Shown piece after piece: positions 34,976 to 45,455 of a stretch of 64,000 nucleotides of DNA. The position numbers and the translations under genes were made by a program. Under the pieces are notes generated by a model. The model saw only the letters and a program-made list of their open reading frames with translations. It made no database searches and had not been told where the DNA came from. Each line of letters begins with the position of its first letter. Position 1 is the stretch's first letter. The DNA is from Coturnix japonica (taxonomy: Eukaryota > Chordata > Aves > Galliformes > Phasianidae): the NCBI RefSeq assembly GCF_001577835.2, contig NC_029520.1, forward strand, positions 51,035,457 to 51,099,456. Reading direction: 5' to 3'.

Positions 34976-37126
34976 CTAATATTCCTCTTCTCCTTCGGCT
35001 CCCGCTCCTCTGGTCTTCTTATGGAGAGCACGGTTAAAGCTGTGGCAGGCAGGAACCCAATGATTGTCATGGAGACCCAACTTACAGCCCGGGATGCCCT
35101 TCTGGGACCTGTGACAGCACATCCAGTACCCAGGCCCATAGGGTAAAGCTTGGCAGTAAGGTTTGGGGTGCCAGCGGCACAGCGACACGTCCCCCTTCAC
35201 GTACTTCTTCTTGCATTGCTTGCAGGGGTCTTCTCGGTAACGGGGGTCACGGACCCAACGCGAGTCTGCCGGCCTGATGTTGTAGTACTCGATGATGAAC
35301 TTGAAGTAGTAGCAAGTACATTTTAGGGCCACCAGGCTCCTCGTAGGGAGCAAGCCGAAGATCTTCACTATGATGTGGTGAGGCAGGAAAGCCATATACT
35401 GCTGAGGCTCCAGAAGCTGCTGGATTTTAAACCTGGTCTCCAAAAAGTCATGCGACACCTGCCGTTTCAAGCAGGAAGCATCGAGGACTTGCAAAGCACC
35501 TTCTGGAGGGGGAACAGAAAGGGCTGATGGCTCAGGAGTGACGTTGGTCCTGACACACGATTTGTCAGATTCCAAAGCATCCTCATCCTCGTTCTGCACT
35601 CCTTCTCCTGGCTTCTCTTGGGTACGCTCCCGCAGTGGCTGTGGTGCGTGGGTGGCATTCTGCTCAGCCTGGAGAAAAAACAACCTCCCCGGGAGGGGGT
35701 CTTCACTCAAACTGGAGGGAGGGAGCTTCTCTTTCTGGCACCCCTTCTCGGTCTTGGTGACCGATATACTGATGCACAAGGGCTCCTTCCTAGCAGGATG
35801 CAGGCTCTGCTTCGAGAGGATCACAGCTTCTTTCGATGTACAATCAACAGTCGCGCTCTTGCTCGGTAAGGAATCCACCGGCACCCCGGCTACAGCCGGA
35901 CACAGGGCTGGCAGAGCTCTGGGAGGCTCAACCCGCCTTTCAGCATCTCCCCTTCCAGCCGCAATGGCCAACACAGCGTGAGCAAGTCCTGAACCCGCAT
36001 TCCCCACGTGAGCCTCCAACCCGGGAGGGAACGGCTGCGGAGCAGAGGCAGCGCCATCCCACAGCCCAGCATCCCCACACCTCACCCCACAGCCAGCCCC
36101 CGCTGCCCCCAGCTCCTCACCCCGGCCCACGCTGCCCACAGAGGCTCTGCCAGGCTCAGCACCGTGCTGCGTGCTGCTGGCCAGGAGCACCCGCCCCACG
36201 TTCCTGCGGAAGCTGTTGTTACGTGAGAGGCTGCCGCCGTCCCGCTCGCTCTGCCGCCGCAGACACTCCGACTCCAGCTTGGCCACCATGTCCAGGACAC
36301 GCACCGGCTCACTCTGCTGCTGCTCGCTGCTGCCACAGCCTCCCCTCTCATGCACCTCACACGGCCCAGCAGCGGAGAAAGGGTCAGAGCTGGGAAGAGC
36401 ACCTTTAGACGGAGCGCTCAGCCTCGCGGTGGAGGCGGATGTGCAAGTTTTAGCACAGTCTACCAGTAAAGCACTTGCTCGCTGCTCTAGAAATGCAACC
36501 ATCTCTATCACGGAGAGGGACCGGCCTGGGAACACACCCTCCCCACTGTCATTCACATAATGCACGGAGCAATGCTCGATGCCGCACGCGAAAGGCTCCG
36601 GCTGGGAGCACCTAGCATTCACCTCCCTCATTCTTTCCAATTGGATCTTGGCTTTTTTCAGATCCACCGTTTTTTTCCGCCGTTTCACTGTTCTCCCATC
36701 GATATCCCATGTGCTTTTCAGCTTCATGGAGCCCAGCCGGTTGCTGCCACTGCACTGCTGGGCTGCGAAGAAAGCGATCTTCTCCTTCGTATTGCCAGGC
36801 TTCACCACAGCCCACACATCCAGAGGCCCTTCCCCTTCTTCTCCCTGATGGATCGTTGCTGACAGGACGTTCTTCTTCTCCCTGGCACTAAGACCATCTG
36901 CCGGACCTTTCCCGCTCATATTGCACATAGTATTTGGATAAATAATTCCTAGAAGCTTTCGAGATGGAGTCACAAGGGGGGGTTTGGGGAAAACTCTCAG
37001 TTTGGTGCAGTTGTTGGTGTATTTGTCTTGTGTTGACCTCTGGCTCATAGGTGGGCCTCTCAGAGAGTCCTGGCTTATTTCTGATCGCTCTTTCCTCTGT
37101 AACTTGAGATATGGCTTTAAGTGCAT
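34976..37126 (-). CDS. FBXO34: F-box only protein 34, complete coding region in one exon
   Basis: FBXO34 is a predicted substrate receptor of SCF (SKP1-CUL1) ubiquitin ligases; its substrates are poorly known. The 716-residue frame starts MHLKPYLKLQRKE, as in the human protein (711 residues), and ends EEEY-TAG. An acceptor (TTTTTCTAG) lies upstream at about 37140-37137, so the exon begins near 37136 with the ATG ten bases in. Conserved blocks are GPLDVWAVVKPGNTKEKIAFF (from residue 100), a basic KRRKK patch (149-152), CGIEHCSVHYVNDSGEGV (181-198), VIEMVAFLEQRASALL (206-221) and RVLDMVAKLESECL (276-289). The F-box lies at about 577-620 (AFLPHHIIVKIFGLLPTRSL). It is followed by a Cys/His-rich tail from 635 (PCKQCKKK ... 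CRWHP ... YWMCCHR ... GCKLGLH). Residues about 317-420 are Ala/Gly/Pro-rich and poorly conserved. Confidence 0.97.
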   Translation of the reverse strand: MHLKPYLKLQRKERSEISQDSLRGPPMSQRSTQDKYTNNCTKLRVFPKPPLVTPSRKLLGIIYPNTMCNMSGKGPADGLSAREKKNVLSATIHQGEEGEGPLDVWAVVKPGNTKEKIAFFAAQQCSGSNRLGSMKLKSTWDIDGRTVKRRKKTVDLKKAKIQLERMREVNARCSQPEPFACGIEHCSVHYVNDSGEGVFPGRSLSVIEMVAFLEQRASALLVDCAKTCTSASTARLSAPSKGALPSSDPFSAAGPCEVHERGGCGSSEQQQSEPVRVLDMVAKLESECLRRQSERDGGSLSRNNSFRRNVGRVLLASSTQHGAEPGRASVGSVGRGEELGAAGAGCGVRCGDAGLWDGAASAPQPFPPGLEAHVGNAGSGLAHAVLAIAAGRGDAERRVEPPRALPALCPAVAGVPVDSLPSKSATVDCTSKEAVILSKQSLHPARKEPLCISISVTKTEKGCQKEKLPPSSLSEDPLPGRLFFLQAEQNATHAPQPLRERTQEKPGEGVQNEDEDALESDKSCVRTNVTPEPSALSVPPPEGALQVLDASCLKRQVSHDFLETRFKIQQLLEPQQYMAFLPHHIIVKIFGLLPTRSLVALKCTCYYFKFIIEYYNIRPADSRWVRDPRYREDPCKQCKKKYVKGDVSLCRWHPKPYCQALPYGPGYWMCCHRSQKGIPGCKLGLHDNHWVPACHSFNRALHKKTRGAGAEGEEEY

Positions 37127-37567
37127 ACCAGAAACCCTAGAAAAACAGAAAGGGAAGAAATTATAGTTGCAAAATATGCCTGCCTGGAACTAGAGAAGAA
37201 GGCTCAGGGAAGGCACCAGCTCGCCTCCTACTCCTCATCAAGCAGCCCACATCTCAAAAGGAACCACATGAAAAAGGAAAAGCAGCAGCAAGGCAGCTAC
37301 AGCCATCCCTGGGAGAACTACTTGCATCTCACAATGATTAAAATCTTAAGGATAGCAGAGATCTTCCCACTACAGTAATTTGTGTCCAGGGAGTCCCAGG
37401 GTGAAATCTTAATGCTAAAGTTATGTCCATTGTGCTAACACAGGGGTTCATTATAGAGTCGGAGGAATTCTTCTATCCATTCAGCCCTTATCCTGCTGTA
37501 AGGCACTCCTGTGTCAGAGGAGCTACAAGATATGGTTTAGTGGCTTGTGGTATCAATGGTAATGAGA

Positions 37568-37634
37568 GGACAGTTGGACTAGATGATCCTGTAGGTCCTT
37601 CATACGTCCAGTCCAACCTTGTGATTCTATGATA
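37568..37634 (+). mobile_element. CR1 LINE, 3' tail fragment
   Basis: AGTTGGACTAGATGATCCTG and the end CTTGTGATTCTATGATAG are a typical CR1 3' terminus. Confidence 0.85.
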
Positions 37635-37768
37635 GGGTGTACCTTGACCTTACCTACCAGCTACATGGACACTTTTCAGAAGATAAAAAGGTGAAGTGAG
37701 CAAGTGTGAGTACATTGATCAGACACCCCAGCAGACAGCTGATCTCATAATACCACCTGAAACCACCA

Positions 37769-38005
37769 CAGAATCACAGGATGGTTTGAGTCTTAAAGGA
37801 AGGGACCTTTAAGACCATCTGGTTCCAATCTCCTGCTCTAGGCAGGGACACCTCCCTCTGCATCTGATTGCTCGCACCCCCATCCAGCCTGGCCTTGAAT
37901 GCTTCCAAGAAGGAGCATCCACAACCTCACTGGGCAACCTTTTCTAGTGTCTCACCACCCTCACTGTAAAGAATTTCTTCCTAATATCTAGTCTATATCT
38001 ACCCA
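37769..38005 (-). mobile_element. CR1 LINE, 3' fragment
   Basis: It begins AGAATCACAGGATGG and continues with TGGTTCCAATCTCCTGCTC, CCAGCCTGGCCTTGAATGC and TGTAAAGAATTTCTTCCTAA, a reverse-oriented copy of about 235 bp. Confidence 0.92.
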
Positions 38006-38623
38006 ATGATGCCTATTATCCTTGAGTATATCAACAGTGGCAGATTAGATGCACCCTGTGCTACATGTCAGATGTCAAACCAAAAAGTGACAGAAGCACC
38101 AACTATGGCTAGAGAAAACCACATCCAAGTAAGAATTTTTAAGGTTAAGAGTCTAAGAGCTGTGAAGGAGACACTTGGACACTACTGCCCTAACAGCAGC
38201 AGCACCACTCATCCAATGGCCCTATGCACTCAATTCATCCCTTCTGTTGCACCTTCACCATAATCTCCAATACAGAGCTCAAAAAAACAGAAGCCCAGGA
38301 CAGTGCCACAAAGGATTCAATCATCACAAGACTTCAGGCTCTTCCTCCAGGGTGAACGTATAAGCACACTGCTGAACTAACTACAGATTATGTTTCCATG
38401 GCAATCTCTGAATTGTTACATTTAATGCAGAACTTTCTGAAATGGAAATAATCCATGAGTGTTAGTTTAAAAACGGCACGTTCAATGCCAGCTGGTGCAG
38501 ACACCAAACTGATTTCCCCTTGCAGCCACCACCAAAAGGCTTTTTGGTATCGCATTTCTAGTCCTAAAAACAACTTTTAATTCAAAACTCCCACACAGCC
38601 CCACAGATCACTCAGTAACTGCT

Positions 38624-38880
38624 GAATCACAGAACCATTCAGGTTGGAAAAGCCCTTCAAGATCCCCAACCCCAGTCCACCCCCCCATGCCCACTGCCCA
38701 CATCCCTCAGTGCCACATCTCCATGGCTCTGGAACACCTCTGGATGGTGACCCCACCACTCCTGGGCAGCAGTGCCACTGCAGCACCACTCTTTGTCAGA
38801 AGAAATGTATTCTGATATCCAATCCGGACCTGCCTTGGCACAACGTGAGGTTATTCCCTCTAATCCTAACACCAGGAACC
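38624..38880 (-). mobile_element. CR1 LINE, 3' fragment
   Basis: AATCACAGAACCATTCAGG, GTTGGAAAAGCCCTTCAAGA and TCTGGATGGTGACCCCACCA identify a reverse-oriented CR1. The 5'-ward limit is approximate. Confidence 0.88.
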
Positions 38881-41058
38881 CAAGAGAAGAGCTTCATGTG
38901 CTCAGGAAAGAGGATCTCTTCCCTTCCAATTTTACAGGCAGAACATCACGTCACCCTTGCAACCAGTGCTAATGTCATCTTCCCTTCAGCAACAGACTGT
39001 GGGGATAAGAGAGCTCCCACTTCTGCACATACACCCACCCAGTTGCTGGGTTAATTCTCTCCCCATGCCTTCTGTGCTAATTCCAGCTCTTGCTGGAATT
39101 GGGTCACCTCCCAGTTCACTCTCCTCTGCAGAATGTAACTGAGCTATTTTGTTTCCCTTCTCAGTTGGATGCTAACAACTAAAATAATCTCATAAAAATA
39201 GTGCCTCGGGGTGATGAAATAGAGGAGTAAGAGAGAATGCGAAACCAAGGCTGCTGCAAGACCGCTCGAGCCTAGTTTTCCACAGTTCATAGTTGCTCAG
39301 AGTCAGGCCACCAACACACCTGGGTCAGTGTACAGGCCAGAATCAAGAAGCAGGTGAATGGCAGCAGAGAAGCATGCCTGCAGTCCTCCCTCTTCCCCAC
39401 TCAGAAGGGCATTTTGGAGGTGCTTTCAGGAGAAAAGCTGCGGTAGCTGCTCACAGCAGTACCCTGGGGGAAGAAAAGGTGAACGCAATGCAATACACAG
39501 CTTTCCACATTGAAATCCCAGGAGCTAGGAACAAAAGATCACACCAGGGTGATTGAAAGATGAGCTGAAATATGTGCTAAAAAGGCTTTCTTCAAGCCAT
39601 TTTCCAGCAGGACAAATCACTTCAACACCCTTCATTAAGGGGAAAACTGTAAATGAAGGTGAGCTCAGGTATTACATGAATGAGAACAGGACTAAACTGG
39701 TTACCCAGCAGGCTCGGAGGACACGTTTAGCCAGCAAAGTTGGTTCAGCTGCTCACTGCTATTTCAGGTCTATGGAGAAAGACAAAGGGTAAAGTTACGC
39801 CTCACCTACTGCAGATTTCTCATTTAAGGTTATATTTCCTCCTGTGTTTCAGTTGGTCCCTGGCTAGGCCAACAATACCATTTAAGGTTGAAAAGTTACA
39901 ATTTACATAACAAAATTATGCCTTAGTCAGAAGTTTTACTGCCAGAATAATTGCCTCATTTGAATTCAGCATTCAGTTCATTGCACTGTTTTAATGGATC
40001 CAGACTTAAAGAAAACCGTCCTTTAATAGCTTCAGACAGCTACACAAGGAAGGCTGCTAACTCCATCTGAATGGCACTGCTACTTCCCTTTAAGTTTTCA
40101 GGCAATGAGGAAGAGCTTTTAGTAGCAGACCTTACCTGAAAGCGTCGCTAGGAGAGAAGTGAATCCTCACCCCCACCACTTACACACTTTGCCACGAACA
40201 TTCACAATTCATCCTTCTTAAACAAGAACATCTTCCCCATGCGTCAGTCAGCAGCACGTTCCATTCCTAGCTCCAAGAATCAGAGCAAGGATTTCCAGCA
40301 GAAAATGCTGAACGCAAACCAGAGCTCAATCCTCTCCCTGTGCCGTCCACCCTATTTCTGTAACATTCCAGTGCTGGCAAGCAGAGGACTGTGGCAGCTG
40401 CAGGTTAAGTTTCTAAATACTAGAAAACACCAAAAATAATCATTACGAGGTGAAGTCACTGACAATTCACTGTCGAACTTCAGAATAATTCTGTTTGTTT
40501 TCCTCTACTCTGTAAGCCATCGAGCTTTCTCATTCTATCTTTAGAGACAAGGACTCTTCAGAACTTCATGGAATAAGCATAAAAGGTTTTCAATCCCAAA
40601 CGTGTGGTTTTGAATTGCTGATAAGAGATAATTCTGCCAAGAACCATCAGCACTGAAACAAATGGCAGTGCTGCCTTTACGCTGTTATTCCATCCTTAAG
40701 CCAATGAAGTGAGAGGAGCAGGTTGTTTTTTGTTTTAATTTCTTATCAGCCATGTCTTAGGCGCACAAAAACAGGATACTTACAGCTCTGGAATGACTGC
40801 TGTTTTTACAAGTTTCAGTGCAGCTTGTCGCTACAGTTGGCTCCTATGCTGGACTGATGCATAAATGCAAGCCTTCATACATCCACACACCTCCCACTCT
40901 CTATGTGGAAGGGAAGACCCATTATCTACCGCACCAAGCTGACCAGAATCTTCCTGCATTTATACATCATCTAAATCACAGCAGCCTAAAAAACAAAGTA
41001 ATTCCTTTGGTAGCAGCTGGAGGAAAAACTGGAACAACAGGCTCCGTTTTCACAACTC

Positions 41059-41240
41059 ACAGAATCACAGGGGTTGTAAAGAACCTCAAGAGATCAGGTC
41101 CAACTCTCCTGCTAAATGAAGCACCCTACAACAGGCCAAACAGGTCGCTGTCCAGCCAGATCCTGACCATTTCCATCACAGGAGACTCCACCACCTCTCT
41201 GGGCAGACTGTTCCAGCCCTCCACCACTCTCACCATTAAG
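41059..41240 (-). mobile_element. CR1 LINE, 3' fragment
   Basis: AGAATCACAGGGGTTGTAAA, GGAGACTCCACCACCTCTC and GGGCAGACTGTTCCAGCCC mark a reverse-oriented copy. Its 5'-ward end touches the plus-strand CR1 tail that follows. Confidence 0.9.
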
Positions 41241-41243
41241 ATG

Positions 41244-41292
41244 AGATGCTTTTAAAGGTCCCTTTCAACCCAAACCATTCTATGATTCTATG
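41244..41292 (+). mobile_element. CR1 LINE, 3' tail fragment
   Basis: AAAGGTCCCTTTCAACCCAA followed by CCATTCTATGATTCTATG is a CR1 3' end, directly abutting the preceding reverse copy. Confidence 0.88.
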
Positions 41293-42212
41293 TTCAACAA
41301 GACCAGACCCAGAACTAACCCCAAGTCCTTCCCAGGGTCCACAGGGAGCCTAAACATCCCATCCTGCACCTTGATCAGGACTCCCAAAATGGCCTGTGAA
41401 GCACCAAGATTTCCTCTAGCCAACAACAACAACAAAACCAACAATGCTCTCAAACAGCACGTTCACACTGGATGTTTTCTGGGCAAAGCACCGAAAGGTT
41501 TTATTAAGGTGAATATTTCAGTCAAAACTCCAAGTTTCCTGTGGATTTCTTTTTGTAAGCACTCACTCTGGTAGGCAAGAGATCCCAGCACTGCTGACTG
41601 CATGTGCAGCACCAACTGCAACTCTGAAAAACCCCTCAGGGAACACTAACACAAGGCACTAGCCAGCAACAAGGCAGCAGCAATGAAAAGCCAGACCAAG
41701 CACAACCTCTGGCAGAGCACATCTCTTCCCTGGCATCCCATCTCTCTTATGTAAAACTAAGCTCTGCTGCAAAGAACACTGACAATTACAAAGGACTGAG
41801 TGCTGCATTGCGAGTTCAACCATGGTCAACCACTTGTTATTTCTGGAAGTGCTTGGTGGGTCCTTCGGGCACAACCTCTGGTACCACTTCCATCCCCTTC
41901 ACGCTGCTGGGGCAGGCAGAGCAGAGAGCTGCTTCAAAGGCATTCTGCAGATCCTGCCACGGTGGGAAAGTCCCAGCTAACAGCCAGGGTGGATGATAAT
42001 CTGCTACTCACTGGAGCTTGTCCTGGCGCATGGCAAGCATCCAGGCCTGGAGAGATGTGGGTTGGGAAGCACGGTGCTCCAGAGCAGGGGCTGGTGGGAC
42101 TGCAGCAGCTGTGGAGGCATCTGGTTTCTAGAAAAAACACTCCATTGCAGCACTACCTTCAGACTGAAGCAACTGCTCCCAACCCCTTCGTGCCTGCCTA
42201 ATTGCCTCCTGT

Positions 42213-42415
42213 AACACAGAATGGCCTGGGTTGAAAAGGACCACAGTGATATTTGAGTTTCAACCCCCCTGCTATGGAATCATAGAATCATCAAGGTTGG
42301 AAAAGACCGAAAAGATCATCCAGTCCAATCATTCACCTACTACCAATAGCTCCCTATGTGCAGGGTTACCAACCACCAAGATAAGGCTGCCTGGCCTTGA
42401 ATGCCTCCAGGGACG
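42213..42415 (-). mobile_element. CR1 LINE, 3' fragment interrupted by a second CR1
   Basis: Its 3' part (GAATGGCCTGGGTTGAAAAG ... CCCCCCTGCTATG) resumes after 42353 with CTATGTGCAGGGTTACCAAC and TGGCCTTGAATGCCTCCAGG. The interruption is a separate CR1 listed next. Confidence 0.9.
42277..42353 (-). mobile_element. Nested CR1 3' end inserted into an older CR1
   Basis: GAATCATAGAATCATCAAGG and the following TTGGAAAAGACCGAAAAGAT form a 77-bp CR1 3' end inside another CR1. CTATG flanks it on both sides (42272-42276 and 42354-42358), consistent with a short target-site duplication. Confidence 0.85.
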
Positions 42416-42730
42416 AGGACAGAGAGCAAGCAAGGAGTATCACAGACCACAGCTAAACAGGTCTTCTATCACAAGACTTGCCAGTGTTTCAGATGCAGGT
42501 CGCTCTGAATGTACTGCCTCCTATTTATTTCCATGGAAACTCCAAGGGATACAAAGAGCACAGTAACACTATGTGATAGAGCAAATCCTCAGCTACAAAA
42601 CACTTTTTTCAATGTGGTCACTCGCCACCATCAGTTCTGCAGTTTTGCCAAGGATGAACAAGATTCTGCACCAGCAGAGGTGACCCACTGTCACTGCTGC
42701 CACATCCACTGTTTGGTCTCCAAACAATTT

Positions 42731-42885
42731 GGTTGTGGATGCCCCATCCCTGCAGGCATTCAGGGCCAGGCTGGATGTGGCTCTGGGCAGCCTGGTTTGG
42801 TGGCTGGAGACCCTGCACGTAGCAGGGGGTTGGAACTGGATGAGCACTGTGGTCCTTTTCAACCCAGGCCATTCTATGATTCCAT
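42731..42885 (+). mobile_element. CR1 LINE, 3' fragment
   Basis: It runs from GGTTGTGGATGCCCCATCCC through CAGGCTGGATGTGGCTCTGG to CATTCTATGATTCCAT. It is the same subfamily as the reverse copy at 42213, about 315 bp away. Confidence 0.92.
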
Positions 42886-44454
42886 AAACATTCACTGATG
42901 ACTGTTTTCTGTGTGGAAGAACTCAGTGACACATCTTCAATTCACACACACTTCTATATCAGGCTGCCCCTCCTCTGCCCATCTGCCAACAAAATCTAAC
43001 AGAATATTAGTGGAAAGGTTCAACCTCTAAAACCATACCATCAATATCCACCTGTAATGGCATGGGCCAACGTAAGAAAAATAGGACACATTACTCTGGG
43101 AGCAGCCTTTGTATAAAAGCACTTACCAAATGACGTACAATCAATTATTCATTGAAGCCTCAGGAAGCTCAGATCTCTTCCCTACTTTTCAATCACGCCA
43201 CAGATGACACAGGGATGACAAAAAGAGGGAAAACAACAACCGAAAGACCTGGTAGTCAGAGTCATCAGCTGCTCCAAAAGCATTCAGCACAAAGATGATG
43301 GCAGAGCAAACATCCCAGATAGATAGTGCTGCATTGGAGAAGGGCTGTGGCATCCCCAGGCCTGCCGGTATCACTTTGATGTAAAACAGTGCTTTGAAAG
43401 AAAAGAAGATTACAAAGATGTGGGGAAATAGGAAAAAGAAATAATACAATATACCAGATAATGTGAAGGTTTTCAAAAGAAGAGCTTTCTTGAAGAAACA
43501 GTCTGAAATGTGGTTTACTCATATGGTCTTCAGGAGGCACAAGGAATCTAGTGGGTAAGACAGACTGACAAAGGATTGTTCAAAGGCACAAAGAAGCTGT
43601 ATTAAGAGCAGAGAGCCCCAGGTGATGAACACTAAAACACCAACCTCAAAACCAAAGACATGTATGTATCCAAAGTATGGATGAGGCACAAAGCACCTGG
43701 TAATAGAAACAGAGCAGAATTTTGAAGTACAGATGTGGACACAGAAGGCTGAATACCAAGAAGCACAGTTTCAGTTAACCAAAAAAAGGTGCTACAAATA
43801 GACACATCCTTGACATGGAGGCAAATGAAGGCAGACCTGTGATATGGAAAAGTCCTCCTATAAGGTCTCCCTTAGGAGTCAGCACAGTCATGGCTCAGAG
43901 GAGATTCACCCAGACTAAGAACAGTCACTATTCAAGAAGCTACTAGGAGACACAGGGGCCATTGGACACAGCAAAACATAGGTGAGAGCATATAGCTGAA
44001 GTTTACAGAACACAGTAAAAGAGGTAAAACTGAAAACAAGGGGTGGTCCTTAGGCAAAATACATAACATCACCAGCTCAAATTAACATATATAAGCTGGC
44101 ATGAACATTCATTCTGCAGATCAAAATTGCTCCTAATTGCACAGTTAGAGCTGTCACCTTCAATTACGGTTTAATCTATGGGAGAAGAAAAGACAGAATT
44201 CCAGCCTAAAAACAATTACAGGTTTACCAAAAGGATTATGAGATGCTCCTTGGGAAAGCAAGGAGCTGGGTAACCAACAGAGTCCCTTCCAGCCCTAAAT
44301 TACTATGAGACTAACATAGCAAGTATGCGTTGCCTACATAACCACAAGGAACAAAGGTTAAAGTTCACTTTAAACCCACATGAATTGTGGAAATGAGAAA
44401 GCTGCCTCTCTTCCTCCAGATAGAGGAAGTTTAAGAGTCTTGGTTTCAAAAGAG

Positions 44455-44485
44455 ATATGTATTGTATTTTATTGTATTGTATTTC
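44455..44485. repeat. (TATTG)n microsatellite
   Basis: An imperfect pentanucleotide run, TATTGTATTTTATTGTATTG. Confidence 0.8.
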
Positions 44486-45369
44486 CAAACTGGCATGTTC
44501 TTTCATTTGCATAAGGACAACTTGTTCTGTACGGCGTTCCTATAACAAGACACAGTGAGAGGCGTTCACTTAATTGTCGCATAAGCGCAAGTGTTTGAAA
44601 TCAGTCATGCATTTCTTCTTAGGAAGAGACACAGGAGAAGGTGGCAATACAAAAACTTAAGATTAAGCCATTCCAGTTACTTACTCCATAGTAAGACAAA
44701 CCACAACAATGATTGCCAGCATTTCCACTTGCTGTAAGCTGACCGCATGTTTTAAAGCCTACTACGATGAGCCACTCTCCAATACACTTCAAAGCCATAT
44801 TCCCAAATTAATTTACAGCTGTTACTAAAAAAAAAATTATAATCATCAAAGGCTTCTCCAAGTACAGTACCATCTGTAGCTGTCATTATCAAATAGCAGC
44901 GTCAAAGAACATTTCTGCCCTTAAGCCATTATATTTCAGTTAAAGACTATTGGAAAGTAAGGGTTGAGACCAACCAAGTGACACACAAGACAATAAGAAA
45001 GCAAGGGGAAGGCTAAACAGGTGCTAAATATTTAGCTACAGGGAGAAAGGGAGACCAGCTGGTCTGTTCATACCGTTTGACTTGATGGAAAGTAGAAGAT
45101 GCAGAATTCAATGGTTCCCTGTGGAGGCCAGCTCTGCAGGAACTCTTCATCGTATCTCCCCCTCCAGCTAAGGCACACCGTCACAGCCAGTCCATCCTGG
45201 TTCACATGCAAGGCTCCTTCCTCAGCTCTCCTTGCCCTGCACTGAGCTTCACAGTGTCTCTCCCACCTAGAAACTGAACAAACATGAGGAAAGTAGAATC
45301 ATGTCAGAGTACAGCAGGGCACAGGTTATCAGGACAAGGATCCCTTCCTAAAAGAGGCTGAAGAGAGAA

Positions 45370-45455
45370 AATATACATACACATAAATACACTACTATAT
45401 AGAGTACACAGTCTATGTATACACAAACACACATGCATCCACACATGTAAATATA
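45370..45455. repeat. Alternating purine-pyrimidine AC/AT-rich stretch
   Basis: ATACATACACATAAATACAC and ACACAAACACACATGCATCC are parts of an irregular CA/TA-rich tract. Confidence 0.7.

Noticed and set aside
35836-36408. 190-codon plus-strand frame inside FBXO34
   Set aside because: Antisense of the GC-rich FBXO34 coding exon, Pro/His/Ala-rich by composition only.
43550-44320. Possible diverged repeat in the FBXO34 intron
   Set aside because: Only the last ~35 bp faintly resemble a CR1 tail; the rest has no recognisable features.
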